A DNA stretch of 64,000 nt from Delphinapterus leucas (Eukaryota; Chordata; Mammalia; Artiodactyla; Monodontidae), in the NCBI RefSeq assembly GCF_002288925.2, contig NW_022098050.1, forward strand, positions 6,095,799-6,159,798, read 5' to 3'. Shown here piece by piece: positions 26,851-37,795 of the stretch (its first letter is position 1; each line of letters begins with the position of its first letter). The translations under genes and the position numbers were made by a program. The notes under the pieces were generated by a model, which did not search any database, was not told where the DNA came from, and saw nothing but the letters and a program-made list of their open reading frames with translations.

Positions 26851-29529
26851 CCCTTTTATTTATTAAAATAAGATTTCTAAATGGAAAGTAGAGGTGTAAT
26901 CGATTTAAAGGGAACTTTAAAGGGGAAATGTTTACAAGTAGAGGAATTCAGCCCTTATTTTCTATATTCGCATCTAAGCCTTTCAGAAATGGGATTGTGA
27001 TCTAATTGCTGGCTTAACTGTTCATTCTAAGACCAAGATTTGTCAAACACTTTGGTGTTTCAAAGTTCATTTAAATCAGAAATAAAGCAGGTCACGTATT
27101 TGACGGGAGTGATAGAAGTGAAAATTCATTTAATTCTCTAGCAAATTCCATCTGCTCTGCTTTTGGGTATCTGAAAAGTAATTATTTGTTGCCATGTTCC
27201 AAAGAAATATGACTTCCATCGAAACCTGTTGGTGCTTCCCTACAGCTGGGTTACTGCAAGGATTACTGCTAAAGAAAAAGACATAATCTCATTTTCCTCA
27301 AACTCTGTTATTATTTTTTTAAGAACCAGGAGATTAATAAACTAGTGTTCTCCAGTTGGATTAAACTGTTTGAATTTTAAGTACTTTTAGCCACATGAAC
27401 ACGACAATGAAAATCTGGCCACTAATATTTTGAACTGCTTCCTTGTAATCTGATAATTTACAGGTAGGTAGAAAATTGACAGTTTTTATACCTCAAAGTT
27501 TAAAGTTGGGGTTATAGCAAAGGTTTTAATAACCTTCTTAGGTTGTAAAGTCTCAAGGGAAATGTTCTTAAACCACACTAAAACTTTCCTCCACAAAACA
27601 AATTACAGACCCATACAAAAATCAGTTAATTGTTTTAAAGACATTCCACTGAGATTACACAGCTCAAGAGTAAAATGGAAATGCTTTTAGTTGTCATCTG
27701 AAAACAAGGTCGTCTTGCTGGGCTCCAACAACATTTATTTAGAGATAGTTTTTCATTGTGGTGGGCTTTTCTCGAGTTGCTTATTTTTCCATTAACCTGC
27801 CGAAATATTAAAACCCTATTTTTATGTGTAATTAGTGATAAACTTGTAAATTGGCCACTTTTATGAAGAAAAGGCTTGATGGAACTGAACCTTTGAGGAG
27901 TTGTCGGTACTGGCCAGTAGGGGCAGACCTCTGAGACGTTTCTGTGTCGTGGCTTCCAGTTCCTTTTCACGTACCTGACTTCAGACACCGGGCCGACTTT
28001 CTGGCGCCCCCCGGTGCGAATTCTCCAGCTGCCCCGGCCTCGCTGCCTTCCCTTCGCCACCCTCCTGCCCCAGAGTGAGCCCAGCGGGGGCCACCCTGCA
28101 AGATAGAAGTTATTCATTTTCTATTTCTCTTCAATTGTATAGATGTAAAAATATTCAAAACGGATGCTTTGGACACGAAAGTTTTTCCATGAGTCCTGCG
28201 GAGGGATTCACCTGCGTGAGGATTCGGAATGTATTCTTAGAGTTCCCATTTAATTCTTCACCCATTAAAACACTGGGTGCACCTTCTTTGGAATTCAGAA
28301 GTAAAGATACTTTGGAGTCTTAAATCTGGTGCTTTAGGTGGGACCGGGGAGAAGGAAGTATTCCTATCGTGAAGGTTCGGAATGTCCTTCCCTTCTCCCT
28401 TCTGACTTACTTAAGAACCGCGTGCACCACAACTGTCACCAAGGAAGAGTGTCTGCGGGATGCCAAGGCAATAGGTCAATGCCTAGGGCTCAGTGTGTGT
28501 TGAGGAAGAGCCCTCCGTAATCCTTTTTCCAAAGGTCTCTACGTTTAGGATGCGTCCCTGAAGGGGATGTAAATTACTGTGTTCTGTTGGGTGAACAGGG
28601 AAACAGCTTTTTCAAGCTTGTGTGTTTAAAATCTGCTTAAAGTTGGTGAGTACCTTCCCTTACTGGAAATATTAATCAGTAGTAGTAGTAGTTAGTTCTT
28701 TCAGCCATCTACTTTGAGAATGTCTTAAGCATTTAGTATAAATCCTTTCTCAGCAAAATGGGCCTTATGCAGATTCCCATAAGGCTGTGTTAACCATATC
28801 TTCCTTAGGAAGTCTGACTAGGTCAAAGGCTAAGACGGTGAATTTACTAAAGAGACTTACTTAAAAGCTTAAGTTACTAAGTCAGTTTTAAGTACCAAGC
28901 TCTTAGGTTGTAGGTAGCCTTCTGTATTGCCCCAAGGTTGGGATTTTTAATTAAAAACCAAAAATTCAGATTTGCAGTAAAATATGAACAGATTTGCCTT
29001 TCTAATTTACTGAAGCTTGGTTTACTTAACTGTCACTAGTAATATCGGTGCTTAGATAAACTGGATGTTGAGTTTTTGTTTAGCACTTACCCACACAGCA
29101 TTAGACACTTGAGATGATAGGCTTCTTACACTGAGGTTAGCAGATACTCCATTCTTACAGGGAAAAGAATCCAACAAACTGTTTTGGAAGGAGTGCAGGC
29201 TAGAGTAGAATGTAGTGAGTGCTGGAAAAACCTTACACTCATGGTAATAAACGAGAAATGGCTACAGGATGTCCCTCTCATTGTGTTTTTGTCTTTAGAA
29301 AAGCATGATGCCAAGTAACCAAGAGCAGCAGTTATATTTTCAGGTGCTTTTCAGCAGTGATAACTTATCAATATGCAATCCACATTTAAGTCTTTTTTTT
29401 TTTTTTGGTTTTGTTTGAAAGGAAATGTTTTTATTTTATTTAAATTATTTAATGATAAAGGCTTAGTGTTTCTTAAGTATTGTTTACAGAATCAGCCTTA
29501 ATTTACAACTTTAAAAAAATGACTATGCT
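26851..29529. other. Downstream flank without clear repeats; small GC-rich patch
   Basis: Mostly AT-rich, no recognised transposon. A GC-rich patch at 27925-28095 contains several CpGs (GGGCCGACTTTCTGGCGCCC region). Short ORFs here, including one of 160 codons on the minus strand at 27635-28117, look like chance: no domain or family recognised. Confidence 0.45.
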
Positions 29530-29850
29530 TTTTAACATTTTTATTGGAGTATAATTGCTTTACAATGGTGTGTTAGTTTCTGCTTTATAACAAAGCAAGT
29601 CAGTTATACATATACATATATCCCCCATAGCTCTTCCCTCTTGCTTCTGTCTCCCTCCCACCCTCCCTATCCCACCCCTCTAGGTGGTCACAAAGCACCG
29701 AGCTGATCTCCCTGTGCTATGCGGCTGCTTCCCACTAGCTATCTATTTTACATTTGGTAGTGTATATATGTCCATGCCACTCTCTCACTTCGTCCCAACT
29801 TACCCTTCCCCCTCCCTGTGTCCTCAAGTCCATTCTCTAGTAGGTCTGCG
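29530..29850 (-). mobile_element. LINE-1 3' UTR, cetartiodactyl type
   Basis: The same segment as at 6412-6717: TTGGAGTATAATTGCTTTAC, CAAAGCACCGAGCTGATCTC, GTGTATATATGTCCATGCCA. Confidence 0.85.
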
Positions 29851-30326
29851 TCTTTATTCCCGTCTTGCCCCTAAGTTCTTCATGACCATTTTTTTTTCAC
29901 ATTTAAGTTTTTAATCGCTGTTCCCCTGTGCCGAAGTGTGACGGGCAACAGTCATTATAAAATCAGTTTGAGGCCGAAAAGAAGAGTAAGAGAGAAGCCG
30001 ATTTAACTCTAGAATGTTTACATTTAAATGCTTTCTTTAAAGTCAAGAATGAACTGAAAATATAAAGCTAGAACCAAAGGAAGACATAAATGTCATACCT
30101 GAATCTCCTAAATACTGAGGTTCGAGGTTAGGTTGGTTTAAAAGCAGTTGTTAAAACGTGACCTTCTAAATTTGGCAGGTGAATAAGGAAAAAAAAGTAA
30201 GGTTTTTTTGTGTGTTCTGAATTTGTTTACAGATGTATTAAATCTGAAACATAGTGTTACATTTTGAGTCTAGGTTAAAAGAGGAAATACAGCTGCCTAA
30301 AATAATATCCTGTATTTTATTTTATT
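29851..30326. other. Intergenic, nothing recognised
   Basis: No gene or clear repeat. Confidence 0.5.
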
Positions 30327-30522
30327 TTTGCGGCACACGGGCCTCTCACTGTTGTGGCCTCTCCGGTTGCGGAGCACAGGCTCCGGACGCGCAGGCTCAG
30401 CGGCCATGGCTCACGGGCCCAGCCGCTCCGCGGCATGTGGGATCTTCCCGGACTGGGGCACGAACCCGTGTCCCTTGCCTCGGCAGGCGGACTCTCAACC
30501 ACTGCGCCACCAGGGAAGCTCT
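30327..30522 (-). mobile_element. CD-type SINE
   Basis: GCGGCACACGGGCCTCTCAC to CCACTGCGCCACCAGGGAAG; flanks CCTGTATTTTA / CCTGTACTTTA. Confidence 0.94.
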
Positions 30523-31250
30523 CCTGTACTTTAAATTATTCTCTACATTAACTGTAGGTAGACCTTTGCCATGCATTTAGTGTGAGCTCCCATTGAGGAA
30601 CAGCTTTAGTTAAGAATTTGATGTGGGGTTACAACTTTGAGAACTGAAATATGCCTTTTACTTTTTCTTAGCTCTGATTTGAAAATAAGTACACTTTGAA
30701 AAGCTATACTCACACATTTCTGGTAGCTCAGATGAGGGGTTTCTTGTAGCCAGTTCTTGGAATGAGAAGAAAAGATGCTAACGTTCTCTTCAAAAAACGT
30801 AGGTCCCTGGGGAAAAGGAAATGGCAACTCATATTTCCAAGTGACAGCAGGATGTATCCTGACCCAGCACCGCTCCCTGCCATGTCCTCGGCAGCTCTAA
30901 AGTATGGATGTCATGGGCCCCAGTGGGTGACTTCAGTCCAACACCAAACAGAAGAGGTAGCCTGTGAGCTGTGTTCTTGCCCAGTCAAATGGCAATGCCT
31001 AGAACTAATAAAGCAGTCTTTGTATACGGTTTTTAAGTTGGATCTCAACTATGAATTTTTCCTCCATTAAAAAATAAAAAGCTTGTTTATTCATATTAAA
31101 CCCAACCATGGTAATTTTGATTAAAGACGTACCTCCTTATAACCCTTTCTGGAATGGTCTGAATTCAAACTCCACATGGGTAGCCTCAGACCAGGGATTT
31201 TTCTCATTTGCATTTCACTCTGGTCTTTGTTAAAATGAGTTTCCATCATG
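30523..31250. other. Intergenic, nothing recognised
   Basis: A possible 102-codon ORF at 30762-31070 has no recognisable motif. AATAAA at about 31007 and A-rich sequence near 31070 hint at an old insertion, family unknown. Confidence 0.4.
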
Positions 31251-31541
31251 GGCTTCCCTGGTGGCGCAGTGGTTGAGAATCTGCCTGCCAATTCAGGGGA
31301 CACGGGTTCGAGCCCTGGTCTGGGAAGATCCCACATGCCGCGGAACAACTAGGCCCGTGAGCCACAAGTAATGAGCCTGCACGTCTGGAGCTTGTGCTCC
31401 ACAACAAGAGAGGCCGCGACAGTGAGAGGCCCGCGCACCGCGATGAAGAGTGGCCCCCGCTTGCCGCAACTAGAGAAGACCCACGCACAGAAGTGAAGAC
31501 CCAACACAGCCATAAATAAATAAAATTTTGTTTAAAAAAAT
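31251..31541 (+). mobile_element. CHR-type SINE, full-length form
   Basis: GGCTTCCCTGGTGGCGCAGT head, the complete long body (GAAGAGTGGCCCCCGCTTGC) and an AAATAAATAAAA tail; flanks AAAATGAGTTTCCATCA / AAAATGAGTTTTCATCA. Confidence 0.94.
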
Positions 31542-32239
31542 GAGTTTTCATCAGAAGTTAATTTTACTGTAACAGTCATTCCGAAATAGTACTTAGCAAA
31601 CATGTTTTGGGCCCCGAAGAAATAAATGAATGTAGCCAATTAAGGAGGTGAGGACGGTTATCAGAACGAACAGAGCACAAGCTCTGCGTGTCAAGCACAC
31701 TTCCCTCTCAAACACAAACTCTTTCGATAATGCCTTAAATTGCATTGTCTCAGTTGCTCTCTTGATATGGGGGATTCAGTCCCAACTGCATCTCTGGAAA
31801 GCTCTGGTCTCTCAGTAAGTGCATAGTCTTTAACCCTGTGTAAAGTCATTTGTGTTCGGTCCAGAAAAATGCTAGCGTCAGCATGTCCTTGCTGGGGGTT
31901 TTCTTTTTATAAGAAAAGCCAGTTTTCTTTACAGACAATGCAACCTCCATGTTTTAAGAAAGGCAACCAGTCAAATCTTTCAGCTTCAAATTAAAATCGA
32001 AAAAGTGTAAGTTTAGGATTTCTGTAAATAAAATCTTACGTTGAGCTTGGTTACCTGGATAGGTTCGATATGGCCCAAAATAGTTTGTTTGTATTGTTGG
32101 CTTTTTAGTTGCTTGTTCGTATTTACTTTTTAATATCTTATTCAGATTCTGAACATAAACACATTCAAGGAATATTATTTTGTCCAACTTTGTCTACTTT
32201 TCTTTGTATTTGTATTAATTTTCTGTGAAAATGATTAAG
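31542..32239. other. Intergenic, nothing recognised
   Basis: No gene or clear repeat. Confidence 0.5.
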
Positions 32240-32372
32240 GAATTTCCCTGGTGGTCCAGTGGTTAAAACTCCACGCTTCCACTGCAGGGGGTACAAGGTT
32301 TGATCCCTGATTGGGGAACTAAGATCCCACATGCCGCGTGGTGCAGTACAAAAAAGAAAGAAAGAAAGAAAA
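32240..32372 (+). mobile_element. CHR-type SINE, short form
   Basis: AATTTCCCTGGTGGTCCAGT head, GGGGAACTAAGATCCCACAT, and a tail turned into a GAAA microsatellite (32354-32372). Confidence 0.9.
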
Positions 32373-32964
32373 GATTGAACTCTTTGCTATTCCAGTGCTC
32401 CCATAGACTTGAACTTGCTTTCCTTTTTCTAATGTTATAAAATCAAGGAACCAGCAAGGGCTGCAGTGGCCCTTAAGAAAGGCCTGGAGCCAGCCAAAAA
32501 GAGCAGAGACACCTCACATGAGTACAGCTGGTCACTAGGTCTCCGGCTCTGCTCTTATAATAAGCCTTTCCATATCAGTAAATCTGTAAACAAGTCAGAG
32601 GATAAGAGAATTTTACACTGAGAAGAGAGGAATCTTCTCAATTTTTGCTATTTACTGAAATGTACGTATGACACTGTTGGACATGTGACAGGTATCCCAG
32701 GAACATGGATGTAGGACACTGGAACGTGACAGGGGTCCCAGGAGTACCTGATGATTCCTACTGAGTTGGGCGAAGAATCTGCCCAGCCTGAAGCGGGCCA
32801 GCCTCACCGGCACACTCGTCCCGAACACAGTCCTGATAGCTGGGGCCGAAGGGCCCTTCCAACCTGGAAGTTCTTCTCACCTGTTAGAGAATCAATCTTA
32901 AATTTTAAAAGAAGGAGAAAAATACAGCCTAGTCTTAGCTGTCATGATGGAAGCAAACCATAAC
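32373..32964. other. Intergenic, nothing recognised
   Basis: No gene or clear repeat; a short imperfect repeat of GACA...GGTCCCAGGA-like phrases near 32680-32745. Confidence 0.45.
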
Positions 32965-33092
32965 ATATGCTTGCTAAAGAAGATATGAGGGTATATGTAT
33001 ACGTCTAGCTGATTCACTTTGTTATAAAGCAGTAACTAACACACCATTATAAAGCAATTATACTCCAATAAAGATGTTAATTAAAAAAAATG
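32965..33092 (+). mobile_element. LINE-1 3' tail, 5'-truncated
   Basis: GCTGATTCACTTTGTTATAA, CAATTATACTCCAATAAAGA and an A-rich end, as in the other young LINE-1 tails of this window. Confidence 0.8.
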
Positions 33093-33254
33093 CTTGCTAG
33101 AAAGCAATAGGCGGTCATAGAATTGTCCTGGTTTTGATTTATTAGGTTTAGGTACCTGCTACCAAGCTGCTGTCAAATAGCAAAGAGAACTATTTAATTT
33201 CACTTCCTTATTTTGTTTGCTTACCATCTCATGGAGGATGGGGGTAATGGCAAA

Positions 33255-33292
33255 ATAATAATAATAATTGTAGTAATAATAATAATAAGCAA
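33255..33292 (+). repeat. AAT trinucleotide microsatellite
   Basis: Two AAT runs separated by TTGTAGT. Confidence 0.9.
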
Positions 33293-33424
33293 GAAGTAAG
33301 TGAGGGACTTCACGTGTGCCACTGGGGCATCAGTGCCAAGGAGTGACTGTGCACATGTAAATGTAAGTATGCATATGTGGACTTAAACTCATTACCTTCA
33401 AAACAATCATTTTGAGTGAACATG

Positions 33425-33565
33425 GGGGAATTCCCTTGTGGTCCAGGGGTTAGGACTGTGCTTCTACTGCAGGCCTGGGTTTGATTCCTGGTCAGGGAAC
33501 TAAGATCCCACAAGCTGTGCAGCCAAAAAATAAATAAATAAAATTAATAAAATAAAAATTTTTAA
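33425..33565 (+). mobile_element. CHR-type SINE, short form
   Basis: GGGAATTCCCTTGTGGTCCA head, GGGAACTAAGATCCCACAAG, AAATAAATAAATAAAA tail. Flanks TTGAGTGAACAT on both sides. Confidence 0.92.
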
Positions 33566-33591
33566 TTGAGTGAACATTGGAAAAGAAACTT

Positions 33592-33774
33592 ATGGCTAAA
33601 AATGAGGACAATCAAAAGAAATCTTGTGTACAATTCGATAATATCCAATCCTACCATGAAAAAGATGCTATTGTCAAGTTGAACTGGCCTAAACCTGGCA
33701 GAATTAAAGCTACAGACCGAAAAGGAAATTCCGTTTATATTGAAAGGCCATTTACAGATTGTGTTGTAATCTAA
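33592..33774 (+). CDS. Unrecognised 60-codon ORF, possibly the 3' end of a processed gene copy
   Basis: From ATG (33592) to TAA. The product begins MAKNEDNQKKSCVQF and ends RPFTDCVVI. It is lysine/asparagine-rich, without a signal peptide or membrane segment; the last four residues CVVI resemble a CaaX box, which may be chance. Composition is more protein-like than the SINE and LINE shadows around it, and the reading frame is open with ordinary codon use. It sits immediately after a SINE whose target duplication covers TTGAGTGAACAT. An in-frame TGA lies at 33571-33573, so no coding extends upstream in this frame. I do not recognise the family. It could be the 3' part of a retrocopy, a real terminal exon, or chance. 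Confidence 0.3.
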   Translation: MAKNEDNQKKSCVQFDNIQSYHEKDAIVKLNWPKPGRIKATDRKGNSVYIERPFTDCVVI

Positions 33775-34303
33775 GCTATTAAAGTTTAAAACTTTAGCTC
33801 TAAAACTGCACAAGGATCCTAGTCTATATGTTATCAAATAGTTTTGACCCAGTTTTCACAAAAAAGACTAAAAAAAATCCAACAACCCAGCAGTGTAAGT
33901 TAACACAGTTTGGGGTTATCCATAGGATTGTATTATAATACTTATAAGTATACACAGAATGACTTTTGCAAGGTAGTGGTGTTTCAAAGCTGAGGGCTAA
34001 CACTGGACTGGCTGAATGAGGAACATCTAGGGAGCTTTTTAAGAAACCCAGTTCCTGGGTCCCACTCTTGGAAACTGAGTATAGGTGTGGCAGGCCCAGG
34101 AATCTGAAACATTTTTTAAAGTTCCACATGTAACTGCAGTCAGGTTTGAAAACCATTTCCATAGTGTACTGCTATTCTTAAAAATAGGAGGGGTGGTGGT
34201 TTGCCAAACTTTATAGAGAAGTAGACAAACACCCAGGTACCTATTACCCAGAACTGGCATATTTGCTTCAAGTATTATTTTCGTTAAAAGAAATCAGATA
34301 CCA
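33775..34303. other. Intergenic; old LINE-1-like tail near 34205-34290
   Basis: AGACAAACACCCAGGTACCT and ACCCAGAACTGGCATATTTG look like an old LINE-1 3' UTR. 34010-34165 resembles a MER5-type element (GGGAGCTTTTTAAGAAACCC, TGGGTCCCACTC). Low confidence. Confidence 0.35.
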
Positions 34304-34516
34304 GGGCTTCCCTGGGTGGCGCAGTGGTTGAGAGTCCTCCTGCCGATGCAGGGGACATGGGTTCGTGCCCCGGTCCGGGAAGATCCCCCATGCCGCGGAG
34401 CGGCTGGGCCCGTGAGCCATGGCCGCTGAGCCTGCGCGTCCGGAGCCTGTGCTCCGCAACGGGAGAGGCCACAACAGTAAGAGGCCGCGTACCGCAAAAA
34501 AAAAAAAAAAAAAAAA
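34304..34516 (+). mobile_element. CD-type SINE (first of a back-to-back pair)
   Basis: GGGCTTCCCTGGGTGGCGCA head, GGAGCGGCTGGGCCCGTGAG, GCGTACCGC and a poly(A) tail. Flanks AAAGAAATCAGATAC on both sides. Confidence 0.95.
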
Positions 34517-34529
34517 GAAATCAGATACT

Positions 34530-34850
34530 GGACTTCCCTGGTGGCGCAGTGGTTAAGAATCCACCTGCCAGTGCAAGAGACATGGGTTCGAGCCCTGGTC
34601 CGGGAAGATCCCACATGCCGCGGAGCAACTAAGCCCGTGCGCCACAACTACTGAGCCTGCACTCTAGAGCCCGCGAGCCACAGCTACTGAAGCCCGCGCG
34701 CCTAGAGCCCGTGCTCCGCAACAAGAGAAGCCACCGCAATGAGAAGCCCGCGCAACGCAACGAAGAGTAGCCCCCGCTCGCCGCAACTAGAGAAAGCCCA
34801 CGCGGCAGCAACGAAGACCCAACGCGACCAATAATAAATAAATAAATAAA
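34530..34850 (+). mobile_element. CHR-type SINE, full-length form (second of a pair)
   Basis: GGACTTCCCTGGTGGCGCAG to AATAAATAAATAAATAAA. The body carries the block missing from the CD form (CTACTGAGCCTGCACTCTAG onward). Flanks AAAGAAATCAGATACT / AAAGAAATCAGGTACT. Confidence 0.95.
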
Positions 34851-35469
34851 AAGAAATCAGGTACTACAATAAAGCCCCCGTTTCCCCACGATCCTCAGCC
34901 CCATTCCCGTCCCCTGCTTCAGAAGCCACCACGGTCGTGACTCAGGGCACGTCCTTCAGGCTCCGTTTGTGATGGTGCCCAGCCCTGCTGCCAGGTGGCC
35001 AGTGCAGGAGCCACAGCAACGTGACACTGGGCATTTCACAGGCAAGAGCGGAAGTCGGGTTTCTCCAGAGAAGGAGCACGAGGATCTTACTTAAAGAAAC
35101 CCACGAAAAAAGAAAAAGATTTGGTAAATTCAGGAACATCGACAATGCATCGTGTGAGCAAAACGACCATAGTGTAGTATTTTCTAGGCAAAGGTGTCAG
35201 AGGCCCAAAGGAATTGACAGTGTTTCTCCAGAAGTGGTCACAGCGTTCAGGGTTAGAAATGGTTTTCTTCTCCATGGACGTGGGATATGACATGACTGCT
35301 GATGGAAGAAGGTTTCACATATTGAGGTATGGGGAAGTCATTCTGGCTTATACACGATTTAACTCGAATTTCATGCTAACTAAAACAGCCTGTTTGTGGC
35401 TTATGAAACATACATTGTACATCTGTTTTAATTATTACAGAGAAGGGCACATTGACTAGAAGTAAAGAA

Positions 35470-35800
35470 AGTCCATGTTACAAATAAAGATTAAAGGCCA
35501 CCCTTCCTGGGATGCTCATGCTGGTACTCCTTCGTTGATAAGACTCCCTTCCCATGTGCTGATGCCATACTGACTTGCTGTGTATGTGCTGATCTGTTTT
35601 TTTTTTTTAAAACCTTGAAGGAATGTATCCCTGACCCGTTTAATGTTCTTTGTTCTGACAAGATATAAAACTATGCTGAAAACGATGCTCCTCTGGAGTT
35701 ATCTGAGAGGCTGTCTCCCGGGCTATAGTCCTCAGTTTGGCTCAAATAAAACTCTTTTCTATTCCTATTATAGATTGTTTATTGATTATTTTTGTCAACA
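35470..35800 (+). mobile_element. Solo LTR of an endogenous retrovirus (class I-like)
   Basis: Roughly TGTTACAAATAAAG to TTTTTGTCAACA. It has a TATA box (GATATAAAAC, 35662-35671), then CTGTCTCCCGGGCTATAGTC and AATAAA at 35745, in LTR promoter/poly(A) order. No internal viral genes are next to it. Boundaries approximate. Confidence 0.65.
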
Positions 35801-36659
35801 CTGCCTTCCCCCATTCATAGAAACAAGATTTCTAGTCATCTGATTTTTCTCACCTTGGGAAGAGTCCCATGGGCAAGAAGAGGATGGTTTCTTTGCTGAA
35901 TGTTCCTTTTTAGAAAAGGAAAGTACTGAGCCCAAGCTTTGCAACTAGGGGCTTTGTTTCTGCCCAAGACAATTCCTCTAGCTGTAAGGCTGCAATCCCA
36001 GCAGCCCGACTTTGCAATATTCCCCGAACAAATAATGACGAACGAAATAGCACTTTAGCCATCTGTTCGAGTTGGTGCATTTTGCCTCTGGTGTTTATAA
36101 ACCTGCTTCAATAAAAAGCAAAAACAAAGCCCAGAGTTTAGCAAAAGGCATGGTTGGGTAAGCAGCCAAAAGCAATTTCCATCTCAGAAAGAAACACAAC
36201 TTAATTTATATTTAGCCAAGGTGTTTTGAGAACATGTAATTTGCTTTCGAGCAACAAATGCAGTGTGCTCTGGTGTTGCTTAGACACCCCTCCTTTTTGA
36301 AGAAAAGCAAAGAAAACATGGGCGTGTCACAACTTTGAGGGTATGCTTTTATGTTTAAATTTGGCTTTGTTGCTGAAATTAGCAGAAAGGATCTTCTGGA
36401 ACATTGGCCTAACTAGTTCACCAAGCGATTCTTGGTAACGCTTGGGGGACGATTTTCATGGAGGACCAATGGCAGTTAGCTTTGCTCTATGTCTGCATAA
36501 CAAACATAAAATCCAGTTCTATGTTTGCATAAAATCCTGTGGGGATCTTTCCCTGTTGATTTGCTAAGTGATATCACAAGATAGTATTATATTTATTTGC
36601 TCTCTTCTACAGGATAGGAAGACATGAAAAGATTGGATATTTCAACCTCAGCGAGCAGG

Positions 36660-36775
36660 ACAGCCCTAATCCTCATAATCATATGAGGTAGACAGAATAT
36701 TCTCATCATACACATGAAGAAATTTCAGCTCAAAGAGCTTAAGTGACTTTTCTGGGGTTGCTCAGCAGGGAGAGA
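36660..36775 (+). repeat. MIR relic
   Basis: AATCCTCATAATCATATGAG GTAG and AGCTTAAGTGACTTTTC follow MIR order. Confidence 0.65.
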
Positions 36776-37756
36776 GAAAAATGAGAAATTGCCTTCTTTG
36801 TATTAAACTATTGCTCAAATAAACAAACAGGAGGTAGCATTTCAAACGTACTCCGTGGTTTATGAACGGTACTGATGGCTGTGGCTCCTGTGTCATGACT
36901 GTTGACTGTGTAATCTGTCAGCGTTTAACCATGAAATGTTTCATCTGCAGAACTGGGGACAAAAATACATGGTTTTATTTCTTTGAAGAGATCACTGGCG
37001 TTTTCATGGCTGTGCCAGATACTATTTGTTAACCAATTCTCTCCCCACAAGATTAATGCTACATACCCAGAGGAGAGGATATTGAAGATGTTTTTGTCCA
37101 GAAACAGGCTACACTATCTTCAAAGGAAACAAAGGAAAAATTGAGCTTTAAATTTGCACAATGTAAAAAAAAAAAAAAAAAAAAATTTGCACAATGTAAT
37201 GTGTTAAATATATTGCAGTTAGAAAAACTGCACTGCAGGGATTAAAGTTATTAATTATTGGCGAGTAAATTGTAATAAGGGTTATATTTTTAAATATGTG
37301 ATTTTTTTTCTTCTCCCTTCTAAATTCACTACCAAAGCAGAAAAATCTAATGAAATTGCATAAAACTAGAAATGCAGAAAATAAGATAAGGAGAACTTCT
37401 GTAGCCTTCATGGCCTCTGATAAATGGGCTCTGCAATGCTGCAGATTCCACAGAAAGCGCCACTTAGACTTCTTTAAGTCATTTTTTAACAATGAAAACC
37501 CATTTAAGAATTAAGCCCTGGCAGACAATTGTACTTAGTCTTGCTATGGTAAGGAATATTCTCGCCTGAAACGACAAACATAAGGGAATGAATTCTGAAG
37601 CATCTCCTAGATCATATGGTTTCTCCAAGTTTTCTGTACCCTGTGTCTGTTCCTCCTCTGCCGAATCATTAATAAGTTCCCATATTTGACATCTTGCTAA
37701 CCCCCTTACCCTCCTCTGGTCCTTTCTGTAAGTCCCTCTGTACTAGTAGCCAGAAC

Positions 37757-37795
37757 ACAGTGGTAACTAACAGTTACCACTGTTAGTTAACAGTG
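37757..37795. repeat. Three overlapping perfect inverted repeats
   Basis: Arms 37757-37768 / 37772-37783 (12 bp, loop AAC), 37764-37774 / 37779-37789 (11 bp, loop TACC) and 37778-37785 / 37788-37795 (8 bp, loop GT). They share bases, so they are mutually exclusive. Confidence 0.9.

Noticed and set aside
27635..28117. 160-codon minus-strand ORF
   Set aside because: No motif, no start context, partly within a GC-rich patch. No support beyond length.
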